This document shows, in pieces, positions 16,238 through 23,591 of a stretch of DNA of 64,000 bases. This stretch comes from Pleomorphovibrio marinus (GTDB taxonomy: Bacteria > Bacteroidota > Bacteroidia > Cytophagales > Cyclobacteriaceae). A program made the position numbers and the translations under genes. A model generated the notes under the pieces. It ran no database searches. It was not told the DNA's origin and saw nothing but the letters and a program-made list of their open reading frames with translations. The stretch lies in NCBI RefSeq assembly GCF_003347495.1, contig NZ_QCXY01000013.1, forward strand, positions 62,001 through 126,000, given 5' to 3'. Position 1 is the stretch's first letter, and every line of letters starts with the position of its first letter.

Positions 16238-16626
16238 GGTTTGATTATTTTTTCTATTTCTCCCACGAAAACAGAGGCCATTGTTCTCATGGATGAAACT
16301 CTTGTGCTATCAGCCGAAAAGTCTAAATATTTATCTCTTAAGAGTTTTAATTTTTGTTCTAAATCATTGGGTAAAACTTCATGATTAATAGATTCTTCGA
16401 TCGACCTTTTCCTTTTTTTGAGAATTATAATATCCTTTTCAAGGTCATTCATATTCTTTTTTAATCTGTCCTGAGTTTCACACAGTTTACGGTATTCTTT
16501 AGGGTTCATATATTTTGTAGACCTAGTTCTGTATTTTGTTTTAAGCTCCGATAACTGTTGTGCAAAATCTCTCCTTTTTAGAGCTAATTCTTCTATCGTA
16601 TTTTTTAATTCATTTATGTTTTCCAT
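16234..16626 (-). CDS. Coiled-coil phage protein (130 aa)
   Basis: 130 residues, almost entirely charged heptad-like helix (KNTIEELALKRRDFAQQLSELKTK; DRLKKNMNDLEKDIIILKKRKRSIEESI). It lies 2 bp from the MBL-fold gene. It may form an oligomeric scaffold, but no family is recognised. Confidence 0.5.
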   Translation of the reverse strand: MENINELKNTIEELALKRRDFAQQLSELKTKYRTRSTKYMNPKEYRKLCETQDRLKKNMNDLEKDIIILKKRKRSIEESINHEVLPNDLEQKLKLLRDKYLDFSADSTRVSSMRTMASVFVGEIEKIIKP

Positions 16627-16628
16627 AC

Positions 16629-17369
16629 TTAAAACGGGTTAATACTCAATTCAAACTCCCTACCTTTATCCGCGACATAGGTAGGTTTTCCAGTTAATTC
16701 TTTGACTTCTTTTATGAAGCGGGATTCATCGGAGTTGCTGTCACTCAAATGGTGAAGTATAATCGTATTCAACTGGCTTAAATCATTTGATTTTAGAAAA
16801 TCTTTTGCCACCTCAAGTTCTAAATGACTTTCCATAATTCTATTCCTTAGATAGCCATTTAGGGATCCACTTATTAGCCTTTCATTCATGATCGAAATAC
16901 TATAATTAACTTCCAGTAAAAAATGATTGACTTTTTCAAAGCTGAATGATAAGAATTTTGTGTCCGTTATAAACACAAGCCGCCCCATCTCAGGTTGTTC
17001 TATCATAAAGCCAACTGTAGGCAAATCATGATGAACTGGAAAGGCTTTTATTCTGAAAGAACCAAGATTAAAACCTACTTTTTCTTTGAAAAACTTTAGC
17101 CTATGGTTTTTAAATTCACTTAACCTATCCTTGTTTTGATCTTCCACATAGACATCTATGCCAGCCCTGCAAAAGTCCTTTGCTCGTCCGAAATGATCCC
17201 CGTGTCCGTGAGTTGTAATGGCACCGACAATACCAGTTAAATCAAAATTTAATGCTTTTTTAACCTCTGATATATTGACACCACATTCCAAAACAAGTAC
17301 CTCCTTTTTGCTTGTCTGAAATAGAAAACAGTTGCCTTTAGATGATGAGCTTATTACTTTTAGTCTCAT
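16629..17369 (-). CDS. MBL-fold metallo-hydrolase
   Basis: 246 residues with the complete metal-ligand set: THGHGDH at residues 53-59, His113/114 in PVHHD, Asp136 in ITDT, and His206/207 in ILHHLSDSNSD. It resembles the YycJ-like branch of MBL hydrolases with the N-terminal SSSSKGNCFLF. It sits in the recombination block two genes from recT, overlapped by a free-standing HNH gene. Substrate possibilities are nucleic acid (exonuclease partner of RecT) or cyclic nucleotides (anti-Pycsar type). Sequence alone does not decide. Confidence 0.8.
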   Translation of the reverse strand: MRLKVISSSSKGNCFLFQTSKKEVLVLECGVNISEVKKALNFDLTGIVGAITTHGHGDHFGRAKDFCRAGIDVYVEDQNKDRLSEFKNHRLKFFKEKVGFNLGSFRIKAFPVHHDLPTVGFMIEQPEMGRLVFITDTKFLSFSFEKVNHFLLEVNYSISIMNERLISGSLNGYLRNRIMESHLELEVAKDFLKSNDLSQLNTIILHHLSDSNSDESRFIKEVKELTGKPTYVADKGREFELSINPF

Positions 17370-17989
17370 CTTCTCACGTATTTAGGGATAGTTAATGCAT
17401 CATAGTCACTCCATCCACTTAGCCTTCTAGCGACTACCATTCTTGCTGATATGTTTAATACCCTACACCATTCAGCTATACATTTTTTTTCACCCATGTA
17501 GTCAATCAATACTGCGTACCTTGTATTTTTAGCCTGATCTTTTAAAGGAATCCATGTGCAATTTTCTGGACAATAATCTTTATTAAAATCAATCCTTTCT
17601 ATAGTAAGATTCGACTTGTACCCTGATTTTTTACTCCATTCATAAAATGGAATAAAATCCATCCATTCATCACAAATAGAGATTCCTCGGGCACCGTAAT
17701 GCTCATAGGACCTTACTTTTTTATTAAAACATCTAGTTTTAATATTTCTCCAAATCCTATATATTCTGGTTTTACTCATGCAATGAGTTCTAGTCGGTTT
17801 AGTAATGTGGGGCCTTAAACAACCGCAGGATTTTACATGACCCGATCTTAATGAGGCCAGATTAACCGTAGTTTTATTTTTGCAATCACAAATACATAAG
17901 ACAAATCTTCCCTTTCTATTATCATCAACCTCTGATAAAATAGTTAGCTTATTATGTTTTGTTCCCGATATTATATTGATCATTTTCAT
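17366..17989 (-). CDS. HNH/AP2-type homing-like endonuclease
   Basis: 207 residues. The sequence pattern, with CDCKNKTTVNLASLRSGHVKSCGCLR, HCMSKTRIYRIWRNIKTRCFN, YEHYGARGISICDEW and LTIERIDFNKDYCPENCTW, is a common phage family of free-standing endonuclease-like proteins: zinc knuckle, then HNH-like core ERIDFNKDYCPENC. A C-terminal helical DNA-binding tail (EWCRVLNISARMVVARRLSGWSDYDAL) resembles the IENR repeat of intron-associated endonucleases. It overlaps MBL by ATGA, so it may be a mobile invader that fitted itself between genes. Confidence 0.75.
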   Translation of the reverse strand: MKMINIISGTKHNKLTILSEVDDNRKGRFVLCICDCKNKTTVNLASLRSGHVKSCGCLRPHITKPTRTHCMSKTRIYRIWRNIKTRCFNKKVRSYEHYGARGISICDEWMDFIPFYEWSKKSGYKSNLTIERIDFNKDYCPENCTWIPLKDQAKNTRYAVLIDYMGEKKCIAEWCRVLNISARMVVARRLSGWSDYDALTIPKYVRR

Positions 17990-18189
17990 ATCCTTTCCAC
18001 TTTATAGAATTCAAACTTAGAACAAATTTGAATAGACCAGTTTTGAAGGAATGCAGCGGGTTTCATGTTGTAACTATCCCATTTTGGGTTTTTAAATACA
18101 ACTGCCTTACCTTCACGGGCGAGCCTATGAATTTCCCGTAGGTCCTTGATAGGCTCGCCCAATTTGAAGTTTTTAGATACCTGGATCAT
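17986..18189 (-). CDS. Small phage protein (67 aa)
   Basis: 67 residues, ATGA-coupled to both neighbours. IHRLAREGKAVVFKNPKWDSYNMKPAAFLQNWSIQICSKF has no known motif. It may be related to phage proteins of similar size that follow RecT. Confidence 0.45.
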   Translation of the reverse strand: MIQVSKNFKLGEPIKDLREIHRLAREGKAVVFKNPKWDSYNMKPAAFLQNWSIQICSKFEFYKVERI

Positions 18190-18383
18190 GGTCTTATTAT
18201 TCTATCAACTTCATATTCAGAAAGCTCAGCAGTTGATTTATAACCCTGATCTTTGGCATATTGAAGCACCTTTCTAACTTCCTCTTTTGTCATTGGAGAA
18301 CCTTTATGAGTAAAGGCCCTCCATGATTTGTTTATTTGGGCTAAAGCCCCATTTACATCAGCGTGCATATCAAAACGGATCAT
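18186..18383 (-). CDS. Small phage protein (65 aa)
   Basis: 65 residues from ATG 18383. I chose this start because a purine-rich AGGGGAAAGG stands directly before it and because it reduces overlap with recT to 14 bp; a longer reading from 18404 is possible. The sequence ends STAELSEYEVDRIIRP and is helical. The function is unknown. Confidence 0.45.
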   Translation of the reverse strand: MIRFDMHADVNGALAQINKSWRAFTHKGSPMTKEEVRKVLQYAKDQGYKSTAELSEYEVDRIIRP

Positions 18384-19251
18384 TACCTTTCCCCTCACCT
18401 TCAAAAGCCAATTCCCGCTCTTTCACAGCCTCCTTTTTCGGTTCCTGTTTTACGGGTTCCGGGCCTTTATCAACCCCTTTTTGAGGTTCCTTCACCTCCT
18501 CGTAATCATCAAAGGAAAGAGACTGCTTATTGGCCTCTTTTGGGATTTTTGGGGCTTCGGTTTGGGTTGTATCATCCTCTTCAAATAAATCGGTGTCAGC
18601 ACTTGAATTGACAATTGTCTTTAGCGCCCTGTTAATGACTGTCTTTTTGGCCATCTCCCCTGAAAAATTAGTATGGGCCGGGCTATTGCCTTTTGTTGCG
18701 CCTTGTGCCCATGCTTTTTTGATCTCAAGGATTGTCATTTCTTCCAGCTTGGTAGACCCATCATTGAAAACAACCACGGCATAAGCACCACGTATATTGT
18801 TGTCATCCCGGTTATCAAAGGGGCTATCATGCCTTACCAATTTTCTAACCCCTGTTTGGTCTATTTCGGTGGTGTATTCATCCCCCTTATAGATCACATT
18901 GGCATTCACCTGTTTTACATCACCCACCCTCTTAGCTACTGCAATGGTGCCCTGGTAGCTTCTTTGGAAAGTTAGTTTGTCCCCATAGGCAATGAAGTAA
19001 CATTGATTCTTGACCGGACTAAGTCCTTGCACAACCATTTTCATCAAGGCATTGGCAATACTCACCTTCGTGCATGATTCAGACACGGGTTTTCCGTTCT
19101 TATCAGTTAGTTCGCTGATACTCATCCATGCAGATGAAAGGGCGTTTTGGGGTGAATAATTAGCAGGGAACTTGATTTCCCCGCTTTCCTGCAAGGATGT
19201 AACCCTGTTGGTTACATCCTGAATGAATTCTTTTGATTTTTGTACTTGCAT
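18370..19251 (-). CDS. recT: RecT-family single-strand annealing protein
   Basis: 293 residues. The RecT signature is plain: residues 33-55 (NALSSAWMSISELTDKNGKP), SIANALMKMVVQGLSPVKNQCYFIAYGDKLTFQRSYQGTIAVAKR, then RGAYAVVVFNDG and SGEMAKKTVINRALK. The last 90 residues are a long acidic/basic linker (EPQKGVDKGPEPVKQEPKK) ending in GEGKGNDPF, an acidic tip like those that bind host SSB. It anneals single strands in phage recombination. A promoter element lies upstream. No RecE-type exonuclease is visible nearby. Confidence 0.93.
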   Translation of the reverse strand: MQVQKSKEFIQDVTNRVTSLQESGEIKFPANYSPQNALSSAWMSISELTDKNGKPVSESCTKVSIANALMKMVVQGLSPVKNQCYFIAYGDKLTFQRSYQGTIAVAKRVGDVKQVNANVIYKGDEYTTEIDQTGVRKLVRHDSPFDNRDDNNIRGAYAVVVFNDGSTKLEEMTILEIKKAWAQGATKGNSPAHTNFSGEMAKKTVINRALKTIVNSSADTDLFEEDDTTQTEAPKIPKEANKQSLSFDDYEEVKEPQKGVDKGPEPVKQEPKKEAVKERELAFEGEGKGNDPF

Positions 19252-19270
19252 TTTCGTGTAGTTTTATTTT

Positions 19271-19306
19271 GACAATGTATGTATTAATACTTGAACTTTC
19301 AAGTAA
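19271..19306 (-). promoter_or_regulatory. Prophage promoter for recT
   Basis: TTACTTGA on the minus strand, then 20 bp after TTG a TACATTG box, with an imperfect AAGTATTAATAC dyad between. It matches the shared prophage element and lies about 20 bp from the recT start codon. Confidence 0.6.
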
Positions 19307-19319
19307 AAGGGGTAAAAAA

Positions 19320-21320
19320 TTAAGCTTCTACCTTTTCCTGTATTTGAACAGTCAATTTCTTGTGTGCCTTACTGGCAATTAAGTTGATTACCTGATTTTC
19401 AGTCTCGGGAATATCAAATACTGATTCCCTGTTGTCCAAGATCATTGGAGCGGTCACCTCATAATACTTGCAGAAAGCGTTGATTATATCAATTCCTGCC
19501 TTTAGTTTACCTCCGGTGTTCAAGGTTGACCATGGCACATCATCCAGCATGGTTTCACAGGTTTCCTCGGTTCCTCCGTTAATCAGGATGTTGAACATCT
19601 TGAATCTGACAAACTGAAACCTTGAATTGATACTTTCCTCTATCATCGTCATTTTAGTGTTAATGAATTCACTAATTAAGTATTCAATACCTTCCAATTC
19701 ACTTACTTTGTTGGCTAGGGTTCTTTCCTCTTTCTCGAGTTCAGATATCCTTTCCTTTAATCGATCAATTACGGGCCGGTCTGCAAGCTGTTCTTTGAGT
19801 TCATCAATTTCAGCTTGCACCTCTAATTTTTTGGCTTTCAGGGGTTCAACATCAATCTCAGGCTTATCCTCTGTTTTTACAGCTTCTAGCTCCTCAATTT
19901 GCTTTTTAACGTTCTTGTATTCAACTGTCAAGAACTCTTCAAATTGGTACTCCTTTTGGTCCCTGCCTTCCTCTTTTTCGATGGCCTTCTCAATCTTAGC
20001 GTATTCCTGACTTAACTCCTGAATAGAGGTGTTAAAGTTGATTGCCTGATCATTCAGGTTGGTAATAAAGGATTCTTTGTTTTTGATGGCATTTGCAATA
20101 CGGGTGCCCTCGGTTTTGATGTCAGACAATTTAGAGAGCTTTTCATTGTTGAAGTTGGCTTTCATCTCTGAAACCTTTTGCTCCAAGTCCTCACCTTCAA
20201 AATCCCTTTTACAGGTAGGGCAGGCAACGCCACCATCCATACTGAATTCATTCCCGTTGATGGTATGGTATTTTTCAAGAAGTTCAGCCCTTTTGGATTT
20301 CAGTCCTTCAATATCTGATTTCAGGAGCTTGATTTCCTTTCCGGTTTCGGATTCCCGGTCGGTGAGGGATTTTAATTGGTTGCCAATATCCGTTCTCCTT
20401 ATCCTTAGGTCCCTCAGTTCCTTTCCTTGGTCCCGGTTCTTATTTTCGGCCTCCTGTTCAGCATCCCATTTCAGGTTTTGAAGCTTGGTTTTAAGCTTGT
20501 TGATCTGGAATTGCCTTTGTTGCTCTTTTTCAAAGTAGGCTTCCAGGGCTTTTGATTTGTCCTGAATCTGATCATCCAGTTTGGTAAGTTCCTTTTTTGA
20601 TTCTTCAATTCCCTTTTCGATGGATGCCCAATTCAAAGCCTCAGGCATGTTGTGATTGGCTTCTTTTATCTTTACCGGAATATCTTTCAATTCTTCAGCT
20701 GTCTTTTTCCTTTGGGAAGAAATCTGATATTTGTAATCTTCAAGGGACTTGTGTTTCAATTGTTCTAAGAGGGGTAAGAATTCTTCCCTTCCTTTGGCCA
20801 CATCCTCATTGGATATTTCCCCGGCCATGTCAATTAACATCTTCCGGCGGTCCTTCCAGTTCAGGGAATTGAAGTAGTGGGGATTGGTTACCAACTTGAA
20901 AATAGATTCTTCTAGGATATCATTCACCCGCTGGGCGAAGTCTTTCAACGGGACCGGTACCTCATCAAAAAATAGATCCGTTTGGTGCCCGGTGAACTCC
21001 TGATCATTGGAACCTCTTCTTTTGGTCCATTTTTCAGCGTACACACGCTTGATTGGTATGTGCCTACCATCCACATCCAGAACAACCTCAACGGTGTGAT
21101 CCTGCCTGTTTTTGGAGGTGTCAACTGTGTTTTTGATCTCATGGTCCTTACGCTCCTGTTGGTCCTTTCCCCATAGGACCCAAAATATAGCATCTGCAAT
21201 GGAAGATTTGCCAAGGCCATTATAGGCAAGGATATCATTCTCTTGTCCAAATTCGCTTTCAAAGTGATTGATTCCTTTGAAATTGGTGATTTTGATTGAT
21301 TTGATTTTAATCGTTTTCAT
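19320..21320 (-). CDS. Rad50/SbcC-like AAA ATPase
   Basis: 666 residues. The N-terminus IKITNFKGINHFESEF...NGLGKSSIADAIFWVLWGKD is the RecF/SMC Walker A unit, with NGLGKSS. Two long coiled coils flank a zinc hook (CPTCKRDFEGEDLEQK, near residue 369). The C-terminal ABC signature is LNTGGKLKAGIDIINAF, then the Walker B-like APMILDNRESVFDI. It would process DNA ends with a nuclease partner; no SbcD/Mre11 is seen in the window. It is downstream of a cluster of small early genes. Confidence 0.85.
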   Translation of the reverse strand: MKTIKIKSIKITNFKGINHFESEFGQENDILAYNGLGKSSIADAIFWVLWGKDQQERKDHEIKNTVDTSKNRQDHTVEVVLDVDGRHIPIKRVYAEKWTKRRGSNDQEFTGHQTDLFFDEVPVPLKDFAQRVNDILEESIFKLVTNPHYFNSLNWKDRRKMLIDMAGEISNEDVAKGREEFLPLLEQLKHKSLEDYKYQISSQRKKTAEELKDIPVKIKEANHNMPEALNWASIEKGIEESKKELTKLDDQIQDKSKALEAYFEKEQQRQFQINKLKTKLQNLKWDAEQEAENKNRDQGKELRDLRIRRTDIGNQLKSLTDRESETGKEIKLLKSDIEGLKSKRAELLEKYHTINGNEFSMDGGVACPTCKRDFEGEDLEQKVSEMKANFNNEKLSKLSDIKTEGTRIANAIKNKESFITNLNDQAINFNTSIQELSQEYAKIEKAIEKEEGRDQKEYQFEEFLTVEYKNVKKQIEELEAVKTEDKPEIDVEPLKAKKLEVQAEIDELKEQLADRPVIDRLKERISELEKEERTLANKVSELEGIEYLISEFINTKMTMIEESINSRFQFVRFKMFNILINGGTEETCETMLDDVPWSTLNTGGKLKAGIDIINAFCKYYEVTAPMILDNRESVFDIPETENQVINLIASKAHKKLTVQIQEKVEA

Positions 21321-21585
21321 AAGACTGTAGTTTGATTAATTCGTTTTCAATGATTTCCAAAAAGTATTGATTTGTTTCAAGGTCGCTCTCAAGCCCCTTG
21401 ATTGTTGATTGGTAAAATTCCTCGTAAATCCTGTAGAATGCTATTTGGTTCTTGATCCCCTTGATTTGGCAGTTAAGGAACTCCAAGGCTTCTAAGCATT
21501 CATTTACTTCCACATCCCTTTCCATTTTGGATGCTGCCACTAGGGCAATGATGCTATATGTTTTTTGGGCTAACTTATTTTTCAT
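21307..21585 (-). CDS. Hypothetical early phage protein (92 aa)
   Basis: 92 residues, helical, overlapping the Rad50-like gene by 14 bp and the upstream 48-residue gene by 11 bp. No motif. Position at the start of the leftward early transcript suggests an early function. Confidence 0.55.
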   Translation of the reverse strand: MKNKLAQKTYSIIALVAASKMERDVEVNECLEALEFLNCQIKGIKNQIAFYRIYEEFYQSTIKGLESDLETNQYFLEIIENELIKLQSYEND

Positions 21586-21721
21586 GGTCTTTTGGGTTTG
21601 ACTTCCTGTAATAGGAAAGTATTTTTTCTTTCATGGCCTCGATGGCCATCCTGTTTTTATAAAGCTTTACCCTTTCCTTGGGCCGCTCGTTTTCCCGATA
21701 TTTCGAGTAGGTTACTCTCAT
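21575..21721 (-). CDS. Small early protein (48 aa)
   Basis: 48 residues (start MRVTYSKYRENERPKERVKLY), strongly basic. Its ATG overlaps the TGA of the upstream gene (21718-21721) and its end overlaps the next gene by 11 bp, so it fills an otherwise empty gap in a tightly coupled operon. It was too short for the usual ORF threshold. No family recognised. Confidence 0.6.
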   Translation of the reverse strand: MRVTYSKYRENERPKERVKLYKNRMAIEAMKEKILSYYRKSNPKDHEK

Positions 21722-21915
21722 TGTAGCCTAGTTACTTCAAGAAAATCACCCTTTTTTTTAGTGGTGAATTTCTTTCCTTCCCTGATCGCAACCCTTTGAA
21801 TTGCTGCTCTAACACTGTTTTTTTGGCCCAAATCAAATAAAATCACCTCCCCTTTAATGCAGTCATTCAGGTGATCCGATAAAGTTTTATGCTTTATTTG
21901 TTTGATTATCTGCAT
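21718..21915 (-). CDS. First leftward early gene (64 aa)
   Basis: 64 residues from ATG 21915. An earlier in-frame start at 21957 falls inside the -7 box of the promoter at 21955-21989 and would not be transcribed, so the shorter form is preferred. The sequence (SVRAAIQRVAIREGKKFTTKKKGDFLEVTRL) is basic, with an HTH-like first helix pair followed by a wing. It may be an early regulator. Confidence 0.55.
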   Translation of the reverse strand: MQIIKQIKHKTLSDHLNDCIKGEVILFDLGQKNSVRAAIQRVAIREGKKFTTKKKGDFLEVTRLQ

Positions 21916-21954
21916 TTTTCTGTATTTATTTGTATTGTGTAATGCACTACATAA

Positions 21955-21989
21955 CAAAAGTAAAGTATTATACTTTCCTAATCAAGTAA
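21955..21989 (-). promoter_or_regulatory. Leftward early promoter with dyad operator
   Basis: On the minus strand TTACTTGA (-33) and, 20 bp after its TTG, TACTTTTG (-7). A perfect 15-bp palindrome AAAGTATTATACTTT (21962-21976) lies between them, a fitting repressor site. Confidence 0.7.
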
Positions 21990-22000
21990 ATTACTTGATT
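21980..22000. promoter_or_regulatory. Palindromic operator shared by divergent promoters
   Basis: A perfect inverted repeat with 10-bp arms AATCAAGTAA and TTACTTGATT and a single central A. Each arm carries the TACTTGA box, one for the leftward early promoter and one for the rightward repressor promoter. A dimer bound here could control both. Confidence 0.65.
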
Positions 22001-22040
22001 TTTTACGTAATCCCTTAAATTAATTTTTATCTTATTGAAA

Positions 22041-22790
22041 ATGAATGATATAGAATTCATCCAGACCAAAATGAAACAGTTAGGTGTTTCTGCCTACCGG
22101 GTATCCCAAGACACAGGGATCACAGAAGGCGCTATTTCAAAAATCCTAAATGGAAAAGTTAAGCAACCTAATAAGGCTACAATGAAAGTGCTTAAGGATT
22201 ACTTTCTAAATTACCAAGGAAATAAGGAAACAATGTCTTATGAAACCAATTTTAGGCAGTCTGATTTTATTCTACATGACCGTCAACCTCAATACAGGGA
22301 AAAGGTAGGGGAGAATGAGTTTATTACGGTTGGGCCCTCTACTCTTATGGTCGTGCCCATGGTAGAGGATTATGCGGAGGCGGGTTTCCTGCAAGGATAT
22401 AAGGATCCTGAATTCATAGCCGACCTTCCAAGGCATAGCACGGTGGTTGACAAATACCACAAAGGAAAGTATTTTGCTTTCAGAGTAAAGAATCAAAACA
22501 TGGAGGATGGTAGTGATAACTCAATTCCAGAGGGATCGATAGTCACTGGCAGGGAAATTCAAAAAGAGTTTTGGAATTCAAGATTTCACATTCACAAACA
22601 CAAAGACTATATCATCGTTCATAAAGAGGGTATCATAATCAATCGCATAAAAGAGCATGACATTGAAAAAGGGGTAATTACCCTTGAATCCCTGAACCCG
22701 AACAAAGAACTATTCCCAGATTTCAATATCATGCTTGATGATTGCAATATGATGTTCAACGTTATTAACATTTCAATTTCAAGGAGATGA
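22041..22790 (+). CDS. Phage repressor, HTH plus S24/LexA-like domain
   Basis: 249 residues from ATG 22041 (a TTG two codons earlier is less likely). The N-terminus MNDIEFIQTKMKQLGVSAYRVSQDTGITEGAISKILNGK is a XRE HTH with a clear recognition helix. The C-terminal part from about residue 100 (MVEDYAEAGFLQGYKDPEFIADLP; KYFAFRVKNQNMEDGSDNSIPEGSIVTGR; YIIVHKEGIIINRIKEH) has the S24 fold pattern, but the usual catalytic Ser of GxSM reads QNMED, so autocleavage is uncertain. It is divergently transcribed from the early operon across palindromic operators. Confidence 0.85.
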   Translation: MNDIEFIQTKMKQLGVSAYRVSQDTGITEGAISKILNGKVKQPNKATMKVLKDYFLNYQGNKETMSYETNFRQSDFILHDRQPQYREKVGENEFITVGPSTLMVVPMVEDYAEAGFLQGYKDPEFIADLPRHSTVVDKYHKGKYFAFRVKNQNMEDGSDNSIPEGSIVTGREIQKEFWNSRFHIHKHKDYIIVHKEGIIINRIKEHDIEKGVITLESLNPNKELFPDFNIMLDDCNMMFNVINISISRR

Positions 22791-23155
22791 AACTAATAAC
22801 CCTGGCTATATGCATACTTTCCCTTTCGTCCTGCATGAACGGTGATGATGGCACTTATTCTAATCCTTATGTGATCCATCTCGATTGGCTCAGGGTTCAT
22901 GAGGATACCTATACCGGTGAAGAGTTCAGAATATTTGCAAGGCTAAGGAATATCCCCCACACTTCAAGATGGTGGCTTTCAATGTATGTTGACGGTGAAA
23001 AGATTCATGAACTCAGGTTACAGGATTCTGTGGAAGGGGATGATGGTTACCTGTTTCGGCATGTGTTTGATCATCCTGGAGAATACCACATTGAAATATG
23101 TTTAAGGGGTAGGGATGATCAATTTTGCAGAGAAATTGATATTGAAATCCTATGA
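22787..23155 (+). CDS. Prophage lipoprotein in the repressor operon
   Basis: 122 residues, ATGA-coupled to the repressor. A signal peptide with lipobox LSSC places the lipidated cysteine at residue 16. The mature part is beta-rich (FRIFARLRNIPHTSRWWLSMYVDGEKIHELRLQD...EYHIEICLRG) like a small Ig-type domain. Since it would be made in the lysogen along with the repressor, it is likely a lysogenic-conversion product such as a superinfection-exclusion or surface protein. Known analogues by position only include Bor, Cor and Llp. Confidence 0.75.
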   Translation: MKLITLAICILSLSSCMNGDDGTYSNPYVIHLDWLRVHEDTYTGEEFRIFARLRNIPHTSRWWLSMYVDGEKIHELRLQDSVEGDDGYLFRHVFDHPGEYHIEICLRGRDDQFCREIDIEIL

Positions 23156-23271
23156 GAGTCAAAATTTTTAAAGCAACAATCATCATTGACCCGATCAAAG
23201 AGCTCACAAAAAAACTGATTAAAGCCACTGAAGGTAAAATTGAGGTGCCTAAATCAAAAAACGACAACTGA
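23152..23271 (+). CDS. Small protein downstream of lipoprotein (39 aa)
   Basis: 39 residues (start MRVKIFKATIIIDPIKEL), ATGA-coupled at 23152-23155, the third gene of the lysogeny transcript. A short hydrophobic strand (FKATIIID) is followed by a basic helix. Coupling is the main support for it being real. Confidence 0.45.
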   Translation: MRVKIFKATIIIDPIKELTKKLIKATEGKIEVPKSKNDN

Positions 23272-23350
23272 CAATTCACTGACAAAACAGTCAACAATGA
23301 CAAACAAAAAGGCCGATTCAGAGCAGTTTAAAGGTATTAAAGAGGATAAA

Positions 23351-23375
23351 GCGGGTTCAAGTCCCGCTCCTGGTA
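23351..23375 (+). other. tRNA 3'-end fragment: putative att site (right end of prophage)
   Basis: GCGGG-TTCAAGT-CCCGC is a perfect T-arm (5-bp stem, TTCAAGT loop), followed by TCCTGGT and A as acceptor strand and discriminator, with no encoded CCA. The sequence to the left is not tRNA, so this is a 3' remnant. For a + strand tRNA, the intact gene would lie at the far left end of the prophage. The tRNA species cannot be decided from the fragment. Confidence 0.65.
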
Positions 23376-23402
23376 CATTGACTTCAATTAACTGCAAAAC
23401 TC

Positions 23403-23499
23403 AGGTCTAAAGGACTTGTACAGCAATATTCCCGGTGGCTACCGGGGTTGCATCCCAGGGCAGACCTACTATGAATCCTACCAACCCCGGAGGCCATAG
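23403..23499 (+). ncRNA. Candidate structured RNA next to the att site
   Basis: AGGTCT (23403-23408) pairs with AGACCT (23462-23467), enclosing CCCGGT-GGCT-ACCGGG (23431-23446) and GCAA/TTGC. CCGGGGTTG (23442-23450) is also perfectly complementary to CAACCCCGG (23482-23490), which would compete with the inner hairpin. CTATG/CATAG flank the second region. The strand is not certain; no known RNA family was recognised. Confidence 0.35.
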
Positions 23500-23591
23500 A
23501 GTTTGGGTTTATTAGGAGAAATTATAACGTTCGTTCAATTTCCATTTACTTTTCTACCAATACTCGGTTGAATTCCTCCAAAAAGTATTTC

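Noticed and set aside
18370-18611. Plus-strand frames opposite recT
   Set aside because: recT has full family motifs; the opposite frames are Phe/Pro-rich shadows.
23013-23303. Minus-strand frame of 96 residues opposite the prophage lipoprotein
   Set aside because: It runs against a coupled gene set with a good lipobox.
23375-23591. tmRNA or SRP RNA
   Set aside because: The structured region lacks the tmRNA ends and the SRP GGTC/GGAAGG core.
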